Assembly (NCBI RefSeq): GCF_907164915.1 | Contig: NC_061862.1 | Location: 4,034,358 to 4,098,357, forward strand | Length of the DNA stretch: 64,000 nt | DNA from: Impatiens glandulifera | Taxonomy: Eukaryota > Streptophyta > Magnoliopsida > Ericales > Balsaminaceae | Direction: 5' to 3' | In this document: piece by piece, positions 53,526-64,000 of the stretch | Numbering within the stretch: position 1 is the stretch's first letter | Layout: each line of letters opens with the position of its first letter | Notes under the pieces: model-generated | Seen by the model: the letters and a program-made list of their open reading frames with translations, nothing else | Told to the model about the DNA's origin: nothing | Databases searched by the model: none | Made by a program: the position numbers and the translations under genes

Positions 53526-56500
53526 AATACCACTATACCAGCAAATACCAAATTCATATATATCCAAATTCTTCAAACATGTGCATACAACAAAGAATAA
53601 ATCATTTCTTGTAGAGACGAACAATGTTAAGAGATCCTCAAAAAAGATATGTATTCTTAGACGCTAATCTAATATCAGGACTTTTGTTTGTTGTCTGATT
53701 ATAAACAACTTTTGTCTCAGTTGACAGATACACTATTTTGTACGATTTATAAGCAGATGTAGAATCCAAACACACAATAATGGACATTGTTTCAGCCCTA
53801 ATTTGTTGGGATTCAAATTAGTTCAAGTTGTATCCCTGTAGCTAAATCAGAATTATGTGACCACTTTCATCATCACACTATAATGTAGGCACGCATATTA
53901 TTACACAAACAAACAAATAAAGGGAAAACATATTATGACTTGGGAAATTAAAGGTTGCGAGCTAATCATCTGAATTTTATACAAACTATATACATGTGAA
54001 TGCGCTTGTAAGTTGTAATTTGTATGGAGAGTACAACGGCTCACTCATAAAGATGGTTCAATTAAATAAGTCAAATATATACTCTAATTCATCCTTAAAA
54101 TAAAGAAGTATAACCATTTCTCACTCATAAAGATGGTTTAATCATCTAGTGCAGCGATAACAACCTAGCATCAAAATCAAACTGAAAATAACTGAGAAAT
54201 ACAAAACACTACAATAAGGGGAAAATCTATGATCTAGACATGAAAAATAAAACCAGTGACCTAAATAAATCGCATATAAACCTCGTTGCATTCTTAAAAC
54301 AGATAAGTAGAACCATTTATCACTCAAAAGACTTCCAAGACCCGAAGATGAAGGAAAACCCTAATGGTCGGAGAAGAATGTTACTAACCTCGTGGGTGCA
54401 ACAATCTGGCTGCAGAGAGTCAAGGGATGATAGTGCAGATGAAGGCAAGCCCTAATGGTTGAAGAAGAATGTAACTAATCTCGTGCGCACGACAATCTGG
54501 CTGCAGAGAGTAAAAGGATGATAGCACGGAAATCTGGCTGTAGAGTAGAAGGATGATAGTCTGATTAACAGGAAGAAGGATTTTTTAGGTTAGAAAGAAT
54601 TGGTCGTAGAAAGAAATGAGTTAGGCTTGATAATTAAAAACTGATTCTAGTTTTAAAATATATATATATAAGTTAAAATTTTATTATTAAATATAATATA
54701 ATGTTTAATTTATTTATTTTTGGTTTATATTATTTTTTTACTTTTAATTTAATTAATTTTAAATACTTAAATAAAAGACCGATGTTAATAAAAAAATTAA
54801 TAATGTTATAAAAATTTTAAATTTTATTAACTAAATTTTAGTGTAAATAAAATTTTAAGTCAAATTTTATTTTAAAATTTTAAAATAGTGAAATAAAATA
54901 TTTATAAAGTTTAAAAATAAAACATAAAAAATATTAAATTTATAATAGATAAATTTTAAGGTTTTTAACAAAGTTTGTATATATAAAAAAATAAAGGTGG
55001 TTGTAAAGTATAAATGTGGCAAAAGTTTTTACTTTTTTAATTTTTACCCACGACTTAATAAGGTTGGCATATAAAGGTGGCTGAAAGTATGTTTTGTTGT
55101 AGTGCATTTTCGAGAAAATAAACAATGGTCTATAAATATAATAGAATTATTTTATTATTATTTACGGATAATAGTGTAATCAATAGCGCAGAGTCAAAAG
55201 AGAATTATAACCAATTAAACATACTTTATGAGCAATGCTTTTATGCGGTGCTAACGATTTAATAATTATCTTTGTAGTTCTAGAATATTTCAGTTTATGT
55301 TCGAAGTGTCTATCCAAGCGAATAAATGGACTTTTTCATCTTTTGACAAAGACTTGTGACATCTATTATGTCAATGACACTACTTCATTTTGTTTTATCT
55401 AATCACTTTTTTTTTTTTGTCAAAGTTGCTTTTCTATTCGAAATATATATTCTAAAAAATGGTTTCTTAATTACAATATTGATTTAGGACCCTCAATTCT
55501 CTTTTCTATAATCACTTTTAATACCTGTTCCGGAACGATAGTACAATTATGTTATTATTAAAGTTGTTGTAGAGATGAAATATAACCAAGTTATATCTTT
55601 TTTATTTAATGAGAGGTTGAATTGAACTACGAATTGAATCAGTTTCTCGTCAACAAAGAGCAAAATGCAAATAGTTTATGCAACTTCAACATCTGTTGGT
55701 AAACCTGATTTAAAAAAAAATCAATTAGATCGTGTTCTTTCTCTGCTTGTTTTTTGTTTTTGAACCGATGTGGGACTTCTTTACATTCTTTCACAATTAT
55801 TAATTATTAACCTCTCTTTTGTCATAAAATAAATTAATGAAAATTATAATAATATTATATATTTAAATTTAACTTATTGTAAAACAAATAATGTTTTACC
55901 AATATTCAATTTTTTTTCAAGTATCTTATATAAGAGTTATAATATGATTAAATTGAGTTATACAAAGACCTTACTTTGCTGGTCTAGGATATGATTAAAT
56001 TAAGTTATAAAATCTATATTTGTAAACACAACTATAATCTTATCAAATCAAGTTTTGGAATATTTATATATTTTTTTAATTTAGCAGAGTTTAAATTTTA
56101 AATTTTTCTTATTGACGAAAATTTAATTCATATTATTTATTAATGTATTGTTTGAATTATACTTTATTTTATTTTTTTTGTAATAAATAAAAGTATTTCA
56201 CTCTTTATTTGGCATACTTCCTTTGAATTGTAATCCTTCAAAATTATTTTCGTTTAGATGCGCAGATTAATTTTTTACATCCTAGTTAATTGTGTTCAAA
56301 TTAAAATTCTTACATCCAAATTATTCTATGCATGACAAGGGACCTTATCTTCTCTTGCCCCCCGCTCTTGAGAAGTCATTAAGTTAGAAGAGAGAATAAA
56401 AAAGGGACAAAGGCCCTACTAACTAGAAGCCAAAAAATGTCTTCTATTTTTTTCATTTTAATAAGTTAGTTAGTTTGAGAAAAAAATCAAAATTAAAGTG

Positions 56501-57219
56501 TTTTTAGTGAAAATCAAATATTTAAAATAAAACTCTTTTTATTGGAGCTAAACTAATAAATCATTGTAATATTTTTGTTATTAACATTTATATATAAGTT
56601 TGATAAATAATATACTTAAAAGTATCAAATTCTTGAAAATATTATTGAATTATCCTATTCTTTAAATAAAGGAAGAAAAAACCATTAGGCTCAATAATGA
56701 CAAAAAAATTGTGATGTCCCACATTGTTAGATGAAGTGAAAATAAGGATCCGATATTATTATAAGAGGGGAGTTGGTGATTAGAAAAAATTACGAAGCCA
56801 AGCACTGAACACAAAGCGAACTATTCTTTCGCCTTTTACTAAAGAATACCTGTTCTTTGCAATATGTGGCATACACCTTTTTTTTGTTGGGTCTTCTAAT
56901 CGGATGCACCCTACAATTGAGTTTAAACTTTGAATTTTTTTTATCTACGAAAATTTAATCCATAATATTTATTAATGTATTATTTGAATTATAATTCAAT
57001 AAAATTGTAATAAATAAAAAGTATTTCACTCTTTATCTGACAACACACTCCCTTTTAATTGTAATCCTTCAAAATTATTTTCCTTTAGATGCGCAAATTA
57101 ATTTTTTACACAATAGTTAATTCTCTTCAAAAATAAATTCTTACATTCTAATTGTTCTATGCATGATAAGAGACCTTATCTTCTCTTGCCCCTGCTCTCG
57201 AGAAGACTCAATCATTTAG
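53526..57219. repeat. 3.7-kb tandem duplication, copy 1
   Basis: Starts at AATACCACTATACCAG and ends at CAATCATTTAG; the same order restarts at 57222. It includes the end of the palindrome arm, a CACTA-like element (54207-55104), a spacer repeat and a copy of the 2040-3395 palindrome-arm unit. It lacks the MITE present in copy 2. Confidence 0.85.
54207..55104. mobile_element. Non-autonomous CACTA-like element, copy 2
   Basis: CACTACAATAAGG at left and GTTTTGTTGTAGTG at right, about 0.9 kb, inverted relative to 27054-28045. It holds two units of the 91-bp repeat and an AT-rich interior. No transposase. Confidence 0.5.
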
Positions 57220-57910
57220 GTAATACCACTATACCAGAAAATACCAAATTCATATATATCTAAATTCGTCAAACATGTGCATACAAAAAAGAATAAATCA
57301 TTTCTTGTAGAGACGAACAATGTAAAGAGATCCTCGAAAAAGATATGTATTCTTAGACGCTAATCTAATACCAGGACTTTTGTTTGTTGTCTGATTATAA
57401 ACAACCTCTGTCTCAGTTTAATTGAAAGACAAATATACTATTTTGTATGATTTATAAACAGATGTAGAATCCAAACACATGATAAAGGATACTGCTTCAG
57501 CCCTAATTTGTTGGGATTCAAATTAGTTCAAGTTGTATCCCTGTAGCTAAATTAGAATTATGTGACCACTTTCATCATCACACTATAATGCAGGCACAAA
57601 TATTATTACACAAACAAACAAATCAAGGGAAAACATATTATGACTTGGGAAATTAAAGGTTGCGAACTAATCATCTGGATTTAATACAAACTATATACAT
57701 GTGAGTGCGCTTGTAAGTTATAATTTGTATGGAGATTACAACAACTCACTCATAAAGATGGTTCAACTAAATAAGTCAAATATATACTCTAATTCATCCT
57801 TAAAACAATGAAGTATAACCATTTCTCACTCATAAAGATGGTTTAATCATCTAGTGCAGCGATAACAACCTAACATCAAAATCCAACTGAAAATAACTGA
57901 GAAATCCAAA

Positions 57911-59325
57911 ATACAACAACAAGGGGTAAATTTATGAGCCAGACATGAAAAATAAAACCAGTGACCTAAATAAATCGCATATAAACCTTGTTGCATCCTT
58001 AAAACAGATAAGTAGAACCATTTATCACTCAAAAGACTTCCAAGACTCCCAGATGAAGGAAAACCCTAACGGTCGGAGAAGAATGTAACTAACCTCGTAG
58101 GTGCGACAATCTGGCTGCGGAGAGTCAAGGGATGATAGTGCAGATGAAGGCAAGCCCTAATGGTTGAAGAAGAATGTAACTAACCTCGTGCGCACGACAA
58201 TTTGGCTGCAGAGAGTAGAAGGATGATAGCACGGACATCTGGCTGTAGAGAGTAGAAGGATGATAGTCTGATTAACAGGAAGAAGGATTTTTTAAGTTAG
58301 AAAGAATTGGTCAGCGTAGAAAGAAAAGGGAAATTTGAGCAAATAATCCTAAAAACAGGGGGAAATGCGGAAAGTGCAGGTGAATAATTTAAATAGCGTT
58401 GGTGACCCTCTTTTTTTAATGACAATTGTACACTTGCGTAACGCAACTTCAGTTGCGTGACGCAACCAGATTTTTTATTTTTATTTTTTTAATTTTTTTT
58501 TTCGTCTCGCGATTGCGTGACGCGATTGCGTAACGCAACTGGGGTTGCGTGACGCGATTGCGTAACGTTACTGGGGTTGCGTGATGCGATTGCGTAACGC
58601 AACTGGGATTGCGTGACGCAACTGGGGTATTTTCGTTCAAAAAAAACTCATAATTAAAATTTTTTGAAAAAATAAAAAAATAAAAAATTGCGTCACGCAA
58701 CCTGAGATTGCATGACGCAACAGGGCATTTTTGTCCAAAAACATTAAAAGGGGTCACCAACGCTATTTAAATTATTCACCCGCACTTTCCGCATTTCACC
58801 CTGTTTCTAGGGTCATTTGCTCATATTTTCCAAGGAAAATGAGTTAGGCTTGATAATTAAAAACTGATTCTAGTTTTAAAATACATATATATAAATTAAA
58901 TTTTATTATTAAATATAATATAATGTTTAATTTATTTAATTTTGATTTATATTAGTTTTTACTTTTAATTTAATTAATTTTAAATACTTAAATAAAAGAC
59001 AAATGTTAATAAAAAAATTAATAATGTTATAAAAATTTTAAAATTTATGAATTAAATTTTAGTGTAAATAAAATTTTAAGTCAAATTTTATTTTAAAATT
59101 TTAAAATAGTGAAATAAAATATTTATAAAGTTTAAAAATAAAACATAAAAATTATTAAGTTTATAATAGTTAAATTTCAAGGTTTTTAACAAAGTTTGTA
59201 TATAAAAAAAATAAATGTGGTTGTAAAGTATAAAGGTTGTCAAAAGTTTTTACTTTTTTAATTTTTACTCACGCTTAATAAGCGTTGGCATATAAAGGTG
59301 GCTAAAAGTGTGTTTTGTTGTAGTG
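57911..59325. mobile_element. Non-autonomous CACTA-like element, copy 3, with nested MITE
   Basis: Counterpart of 54207-55104. The left end is degraded (ATACAACAACAAGG), the right end TTGTTGTAGTG intact. The MITE at 58328-58830 is inserted in it. It includes two 91-bp repeat units at about 58050-58290. Confidence 0.5.
58328..58830. mobile_element. MULE-like MITE with array of TTGCGTNACGCAA motifs
   Basis: Terminal inverted repeats of about 80 bases; both ends share GAGCAAAT, GCGGAAAGTGC, AATAATTTAAATAGCGTTGG and the GTGACCC phrase. The interior at 58430-58625 has about ten copies of TTGCGT(A/G)ACGCAA-like palindromes. The empty site in copy 1 (about 54610) reads GTAGAAAGAAATGAGTTAGG; the filled site shows similar AAAGAAAAG and AAGGAAAATG flanks, consistent with a 9-10 bp target duplication. 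Confidence 0.7.
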
Positions 59326-61444
59326 CATTTTTGAGAAAATAAAGAATGGTCTATAAATATAATAGAATTATTCTATTATTACTCACGAATAATAGTGAAA
59401 TCAACAGCGTAGAGTAAAAAGAGAATTATAACCAATTAAACATACTTTATGAGCAATGCTTTTATGCGGTGCTAACGATTTAATAATTATCTTTGTAGTT
59501 CCAGAATATTTCAGTTTATGTTCGAAGTGTCAATCTAAACAAATAAATAGACTTATTCATCTTTTGAAAAAGACTTGTGACATCTGCTATGTCAATGACA
59601 CTACTTCGTTTCGTTTTATCTAATCACTTTTTTTTTTGTGAAAGTTGCTTTTCTATTCGAAATATATATTCCAAAAAATGGTTTCTTAATTACAATATTG
59701 ATTTAGACCCTCAATTCTCTTTTCTATAATCACTTTTAATACCTGTTCCGGAACGATAGGACAAACAATTATGTTATTACTAAACTTCAACAAGTTATAT
59801 CTTTTTTAACGAGAGGTTGAATCGAACTACGAATTAAATCAGTTTCTCGTAAACAAAGAGCACAATGCAAATAGTTTATGCAACTTCAACATCGATTGGT
59901 AAACGTGATTTTAAAAATATCTATTAGATCGTGTTCTTTCTCTGCTTGTTTTTTGTTTTTGAACCGATGTGGGTCTTCTTTACATTCTTTCATAATTATT
60001 AATTATTAACATGTCTTTTATGATAAAATAAATTAATGAAAATTATAATAATATTATATATTTAAATTTAACTTCTTGTAAAACTAATAAATTTTAACTA
60101 ATATTTAATTTTTTTCAAGTATCTTATATAAGAGTTATAATATGATTTAATTGAGTTATACAAAGACCTTACTTTGCTGGTCTAGGATATGATTAAATTA
60201 AGTTATAAAATCTATATTTGTAAACACAACTATAATCTTATCGAATCAAGTTTTGGAATATTTATATATTATTTTAATTTAGCAGAGTTTAAATTTTAAA
60301 TTTTTCTTATTGACAAAAATTTAATTCATATTATTTATTAATGTATTGTTTGAATTATATTTTATTTTTATTTTTTTTTGTAATAAATAAAAGTATTTCA
60401 CTCTTTATTTGGCATAATTCCTTTGAATTGTAATCCTTCAAAATTATTTTCGTTTAGATGCGCAGATTAATGTTTTACATCATAGTTAATTGTGTTCAAA
60501 ATCAAATTCTTACATCCTAATTGTTCTATGCATGACAAGGGACCTTATCTTCTCTTGCCCCCGCTCTTGAGAAGTCATTTAGTTAGAGGAGCGAATAAAA
60601 AAGGGACAAAGGCCCTACTAACTAGAAGCCACAACATGTCTTCTATTTTTTTCATTTTAATAAGTTAGTTAGTTTGAGAAAAAAAATCAAAATTAAAGTA
60701 TTTTTAGTGAAAATCAAATAAATCATTGTAATAGTTTTGTTATTAACATTTATGAATAAGTTTGATAAAATAATATACTTAAAAGTATCAAATTCTTGAA
60801 AATATTATTGAATTATCCTATTCTTTAAATAAAAGAAGAAAAAACCATTAGGCTCAATAATGACAAAAAAAAGTGTGATGTCCCACATTGTTAGATGAAT
60901 TGAAAATAAGGATCTGATATTATTATAAGAGGAGAGTTGGTGATTAGAAAAAATTACGAAACAAAGCACTGAACACAAAGCGAACTATTATTTCACCTTT
61001 TACTAAAGAATACCGTGTGTTCTTTACAATATGTGTGTTCTTTACAATATGTGGCATACGCCTATTTATGTTTGGTCCTCTAATCAGAGGCACCCTACAA
61101 TTGAGTTTACACTTTGAATTTTTCTTAACTACAAAATTTAATTCATAATAATTATTAATGTATTATTTGAATTATACTTCAAAAAAATTGTAATAAATAA
61201 AAGTATTTCACTCTTTATCTGTCATACTCCCTTTTAATTGTAATCCTTCAAAATTATTTTCGTTTAGATGCTCCCTTTTAATTGTAATCCTTCAAAATTA
61301 TTTTCGTTTAGATGCGCAGCAGATTAATTTTTTACACCATAGTTAATTCTCTTCAAAAATAACTTCTTACATTCTAATTGTTCTATGCATGACAATGGAC
61401 CTTATCTTCTCTTGTCCCGCTCTCGAAAAGACTCAATCATTTAG

Positions 61445-61650
61445 TTAGAGGAGCGAATGAAAAAGGGACGAAGACCCTACTAACTAGGAGCCACAACATG
61501 TCTTTTATTTTTCCATCTTAATAAGTTAGTTAGTTTGAGGAAAAAAATCAACAAATGTCATTGTGTGCAAACCGGTAAAGTACACAACATAAAACTACAC
61601 TATTATCCCTTCGGTCGTCGGCGTACGCTTCGGAGATGAAAAAGGGTAAA
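61445..61650 (-). repeat. U6-downstream repeat
   Basis: Inverted match to 47440-47640, including the GGCGTACGCTTCGGAG phrase and the CTAACTAGGAGCC stretch. No gene is seen. Confidence 0.6.
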
Positions 61651-61651
61651 A

Positions 61652-61753
61652 ATAATTTGGACCATTTCTCGATTTGTGCGTGTCATTCTTGCGCAGGGGC
61701 CATGCTAATCTTCTCTGTATCGTTCAAATTTTATCGAATGTCCCCGAAGGGAC
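61652..61753 (-). ncRNA. U6: U6 spliceosomal snRNA gene
   Basis: The minus-strand transcript starts at 61753 and runs about 102 bases, the usual plant U6 length. It has the 5' stem GTCCCTTCGGGGACAT, the ATACAGAGA box that contacts the 5' splice site, the AGC triad region (GATTAGCATGG), the U2-pairing segment and the terminal AATGGTCCAAAT. U6 forms the spliceosome catalytic core with U2. Differences from the plant consensus are few (TTCGATAAAATTTGAACG, CAAGAATGACA). The expected T-run is ATTATTTTT, a weaker Pol III terminator. With an intact promoter it may be active. Confidence 0.92.
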
Positions 61754-61770
61754 ATAACCATCTCTCTCAT

Positions 61771-61780
61771 TTTTAAAAAG
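61771..61780 (-). promoter_or_regulatory. TATA-like box of U6 gene
   Basis: The minus strand reads CTTTTTAAAA about 18-27 bases before the start, and 23 bases from the upstream element. This spacing is characteristic of Pol III, not Pol II, snRNA genes in plants. The box is weak compared with the consensus. Confidence 0.65.
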
Positions 61781-61803
61781 ACTTCATTCTTAAGTTAGAG
61801 GAG

Positions 61804-61814
61804 CGATGTGGGAT
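61804..61814 (-). promoter_or_regulatory. Plant snRNA upstream sequence element of U6 gene
   Basis: The minus strand reads ATCCCACATCG, an exact match to RTCCCACATCG. It is the binding place of the plant snRNA activating complex. Confidence 0.9.
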
Positions 61815-61829
61815 CAATTTTAGAAAATG

Positions 61830-62290
61830 AATGGACAACTGCTATTTTTTGTGATCGACTACTAGAGTGTTTTTCTAGGAACGCATGTGTTCTATATAGA
61901 GAATGAGGGTATTTCAAAGTATGCCCTCAATTTATAGGGTTTTTTCTTTTGAGGGAATATTGATTTTATGAGAGAAAAAGAATGGGGAGCTACCCATTAT
62001 GTCATGTTGATAAGGTGTCCAAGGGAAGAGCTAGGATTTAAAATCTAGTCGAGCAAAGTTATTTCCATAAAATTTACCTGGCTAGAATGATAATAATATG
62101 AAAAAAAATATACGTAGTTTACGGTCGTTAGGTCCCTTCATCGACCGAAGAACTCAATAGAGATGATATTTCTCCCCGTCGTTATTTCCATTCGCGTGCA
62201 AACTGTTTTGAGTTACCCGGGCTGTACATAGACACTCCCTTGAAGGTGTCGATGCCTCTGTTAATCTAAGTAACATTCTTCATAATGATT
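61830..62290 (-). repeat. U6-upstream repeat (inverted copy of 46850-47297)
   Basis: Mirrors 46850-47297 and 36795-37040. No gene is seen. Confidence 0.7.
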
Positions 62291-63680
62291 ATAAGATAAG
62301 TTTATTAAATATCAAATACGAGTCATATACCTTGTTTGAAAGTACAAGTTATAACCACCATCATAGTAATAACTTCAATCCAAATTAAAGCGTTTTTAGG
62401 GAAAATCAAATGTTAAAAATAAAACTCTTTTTATTGGAGCTATACTAATAAATCATTGTAATAGTTTGTTATTAATATTTGATAAAATAATATATAGTTA
62501 AAAGTATCAAATTCTTGAAAGTATTATTGAATTATCCTATTCTTTAAATAAAAGAAGAAAAAACACCATTAGCCTCAATAATGACAAAAAAGTGTGTTGT
62601 CCCACATTGTTAGATGGAGTGAAAATAGGGATTCTATATTATTATAAGAGGGGAGTGGGTGATTACAAAAAATTATGAAGCCAAACACTGAAGACAAAGC
62701 AAACTATTCTTTCTCCTTTTATTAAAGAATACCGTGTGTTCTTTTCAATACGTGGCATACGCCTATTTTTGTTAGGTCCTCTAATCGGAGGCACTCTATG
62801 TTAGGTCCTCTAATCGAAGGCACTCTACAATTGAGTTTAAACTTTGAATTTTTCTTATCTACGAAAATATATTTCATATTATTTATTAATGTATTATTTG
62901 AATTATACTTAAAAAAAGTTGTAATAAATAAAAGTATTTCACTCTTTGTCTAACAACATACTCCCTAATTGTTTTGCGCATGACTAAGGACCTTTTCTTC
63001 TCTTGCACCCGCTCTCACGAAGACTCAATCATTTAGTTAGAGAAGTGTGATCCACAATGGTATTCTAACTGATGATAAATATATATGTAAGTGTTTTATC
63101 TTAGTTAGTCGATGTAGTATGTGTCTTAAGGAGGTGGAGACGATGTAGTATGTGTCGCTGGTATTTAGTGTATTATTTGGAGTATTACTTCTATTTTTTG
63201 GGTTATGTCGGGAATCATTGGTGCGTATTGAGAATCGTGGATTGAGGTAGCTAGATTTGTGGGTTTGAAACTATGAGGTTATATCTCTATTATTTTCTAG
63301 TGGATAATTTGGTTAGAGAGAAATGGTAGATCTTTTAACAATCTTAAATGACCGTTGCAGATCCAACACAATGTTATCATCCTAACATTATATGATGTTC
63401 GATGTGGGAAGCCGGTAGATTCAGTCGGAGAGCTCATTTCCTTTTTGGAAGATCTCCGCACATGTTAATTTTGTAATATTTGTGTGATTTTTTTTTTTAT
63501 AAATTTAAAGTTTTTGTCGTTATGTGTAAACGACTATCCATTCATAATATTATTGCATGAATCATTTAAAAAAAGCATCATAGAGTTTTATTTCAGGGGT
63601 GGGAAAGTTTAAAAGCGAGAGAGCTTGGATATCAATCCTCCATTAAAGCTTCAATCAACATTTTGATATTTTTTTTTCAG
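62291..63680 (+). repeat. Palindrome-arm repeat, further copy
   Basis: Matches 2040-3395 in direct orientation and 45770-46850 inverted. A 29-base direct duplication (TTAGGTCCTCTAATCG) is at 62770-62827. The LINE-like fragment near 63290 has a stop (IIF then stop then WIIWLERN). Confidence 0.85.
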
Positions 63681-63900
63681 GTGGAGTAAAAAGGGACAAG
63701 CACCCAGAAAGCTTTAAAAATCTTCTAGGAAGCATTCCCGATCAATTGTAAATGTCCACGATCAATTAATCGGGAATGCTTCCTAGAAGATTTTTAAATC
63801 TTTCTGGGTGCTTGTCCCACTTTACTCCACCTGAAAAAAATATCAAAATGTTGGTTGAAGCTTTAATGGAAGATTGATATCCAAGCTCTCTCGCTTTTAA
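63610..63900. repeat. Short palindrome over candidate exon
   Basis: 63610-63750 and 63765-63905 are inverted copies, with the turn at about 63757. Both arms contain the exon-like segment and the GTTGGTTGAAGC phrase. The second arm continues to the window end as another inverted copy. Confidence 0.85.
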
Positions 63901-64000
63901 ACTTTCCCACCCCTGAAATAAAACTCTATGATGCTTTTGTTAAATGATTCATGCAATAATATTATGAATGGATAGTCATTTACACATAATGACAAAAACT

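Larger units (their letters stand above)
57222..61444. repeat. 3.7-kb tandem duplication, copy 2 (with MITE)
   Basis: Aligned to copy 1 throughout with an offset of about 3696 bases, then about 4.2 kb after the MITE insertion. The end CTCAATCATTTAG matches copy 1. Short private tandem duplications occur at 61014-61053 (20 bp twice) and 61227-61313 (about 43 bp twice). Confidence 0.85.

Noticed and set aside
54142..54327. 61-codon ORF with hydrophobic and Cys residues, repeated at 57847-58032
   Set aside because: Its presence twice is explained by the 3.7-kb tandem duplication; it spans the CACTA end and has no coding signature.
55766..55776. GTCCCACATCG on the minus strand as an snRNA promoter
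   Set aside because: It matches the upstream element, but no TATA box follows at 23-35 bases, no snRNA sequence is seen downstream, and the tandem copy at about 59961 has lost the match.

Overview
The window is plant nuclear DNA. The evidence is a U6 snRNA gene with the plant upstream element and Pol III spacing, Ty1/copia elements primed by initiator tRNA-Met, decayed Ty3/gypsy and LINE pieces, and copies of a plant-specific DnaJ/DUF3444 gene. The background is very AT-rich. A core eudicot is likely; the retroelement-associated ORFs at 17-21 kb resemble, from memory, predicted proteins of Lamiales genomes, but that placement is weak. No intact single-copy host protein gene is visible.

Layout. 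1-7.3 kb: nested inverted repeats with a MULE-like MITE. 7.3-13.8 kb: a DnaJ/DUF3444 pseudogene split by a very young copia element (5-bp target duplication GACGT, nearly identical LTRs). 13.8-17.5 kb: AT-rich repeat, gypsy integrase remnant, and a copia LTR plus gag inserted in it. 17.4-23.6 kb: a more GC-balanced minus-strand block with three unfamiliar ORFs, a damaged copia gag, a primer-binding site and a 1.29-kb LTR. 23.6-30.7 kb: a palindrome with about 1.9-kb arms around a CACTA-like element, carrying exon-like pieces. 30.7-43.9 kb: five more DnaJ/DUF3444 copies in alternating orientation, mixed with gypsy remnants and a tandem array with tRNA-like promoter boxes. 43.9-49.8 kb: copies of the 1-7 kb repeats, a truncated U6 copy, a LINE 3' end, a tRNA-Gly-like gene and a 3-copy tandem repeat. 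51.4-61.4 kb: another copy of the palindrome arm, then a 3.7-kb tandem duplication whose second copy holds a MITE that the first lacks. 61.5-64 kb: the nearly intact U6 gene and further inverted copies.

Overall this is repeat-dense DNA built by repeated inverted duplication and nested insertion. The most interesting themes are: (i) seven copies of a DnaJ/DUF3444 gene whose readable J-domains lack the HPD motif, arranged as inverted pairs that could fold into hairpin RNA; (ii) a pair of diverged, unfamiliar, retroelement-associated ORFs plus a coiled-coil ORF; (iii) a U6 gene and its 22-base-deleted copy in inverted orientation; (iv) a datable order of events (tandem duplication, then MITE insertion).
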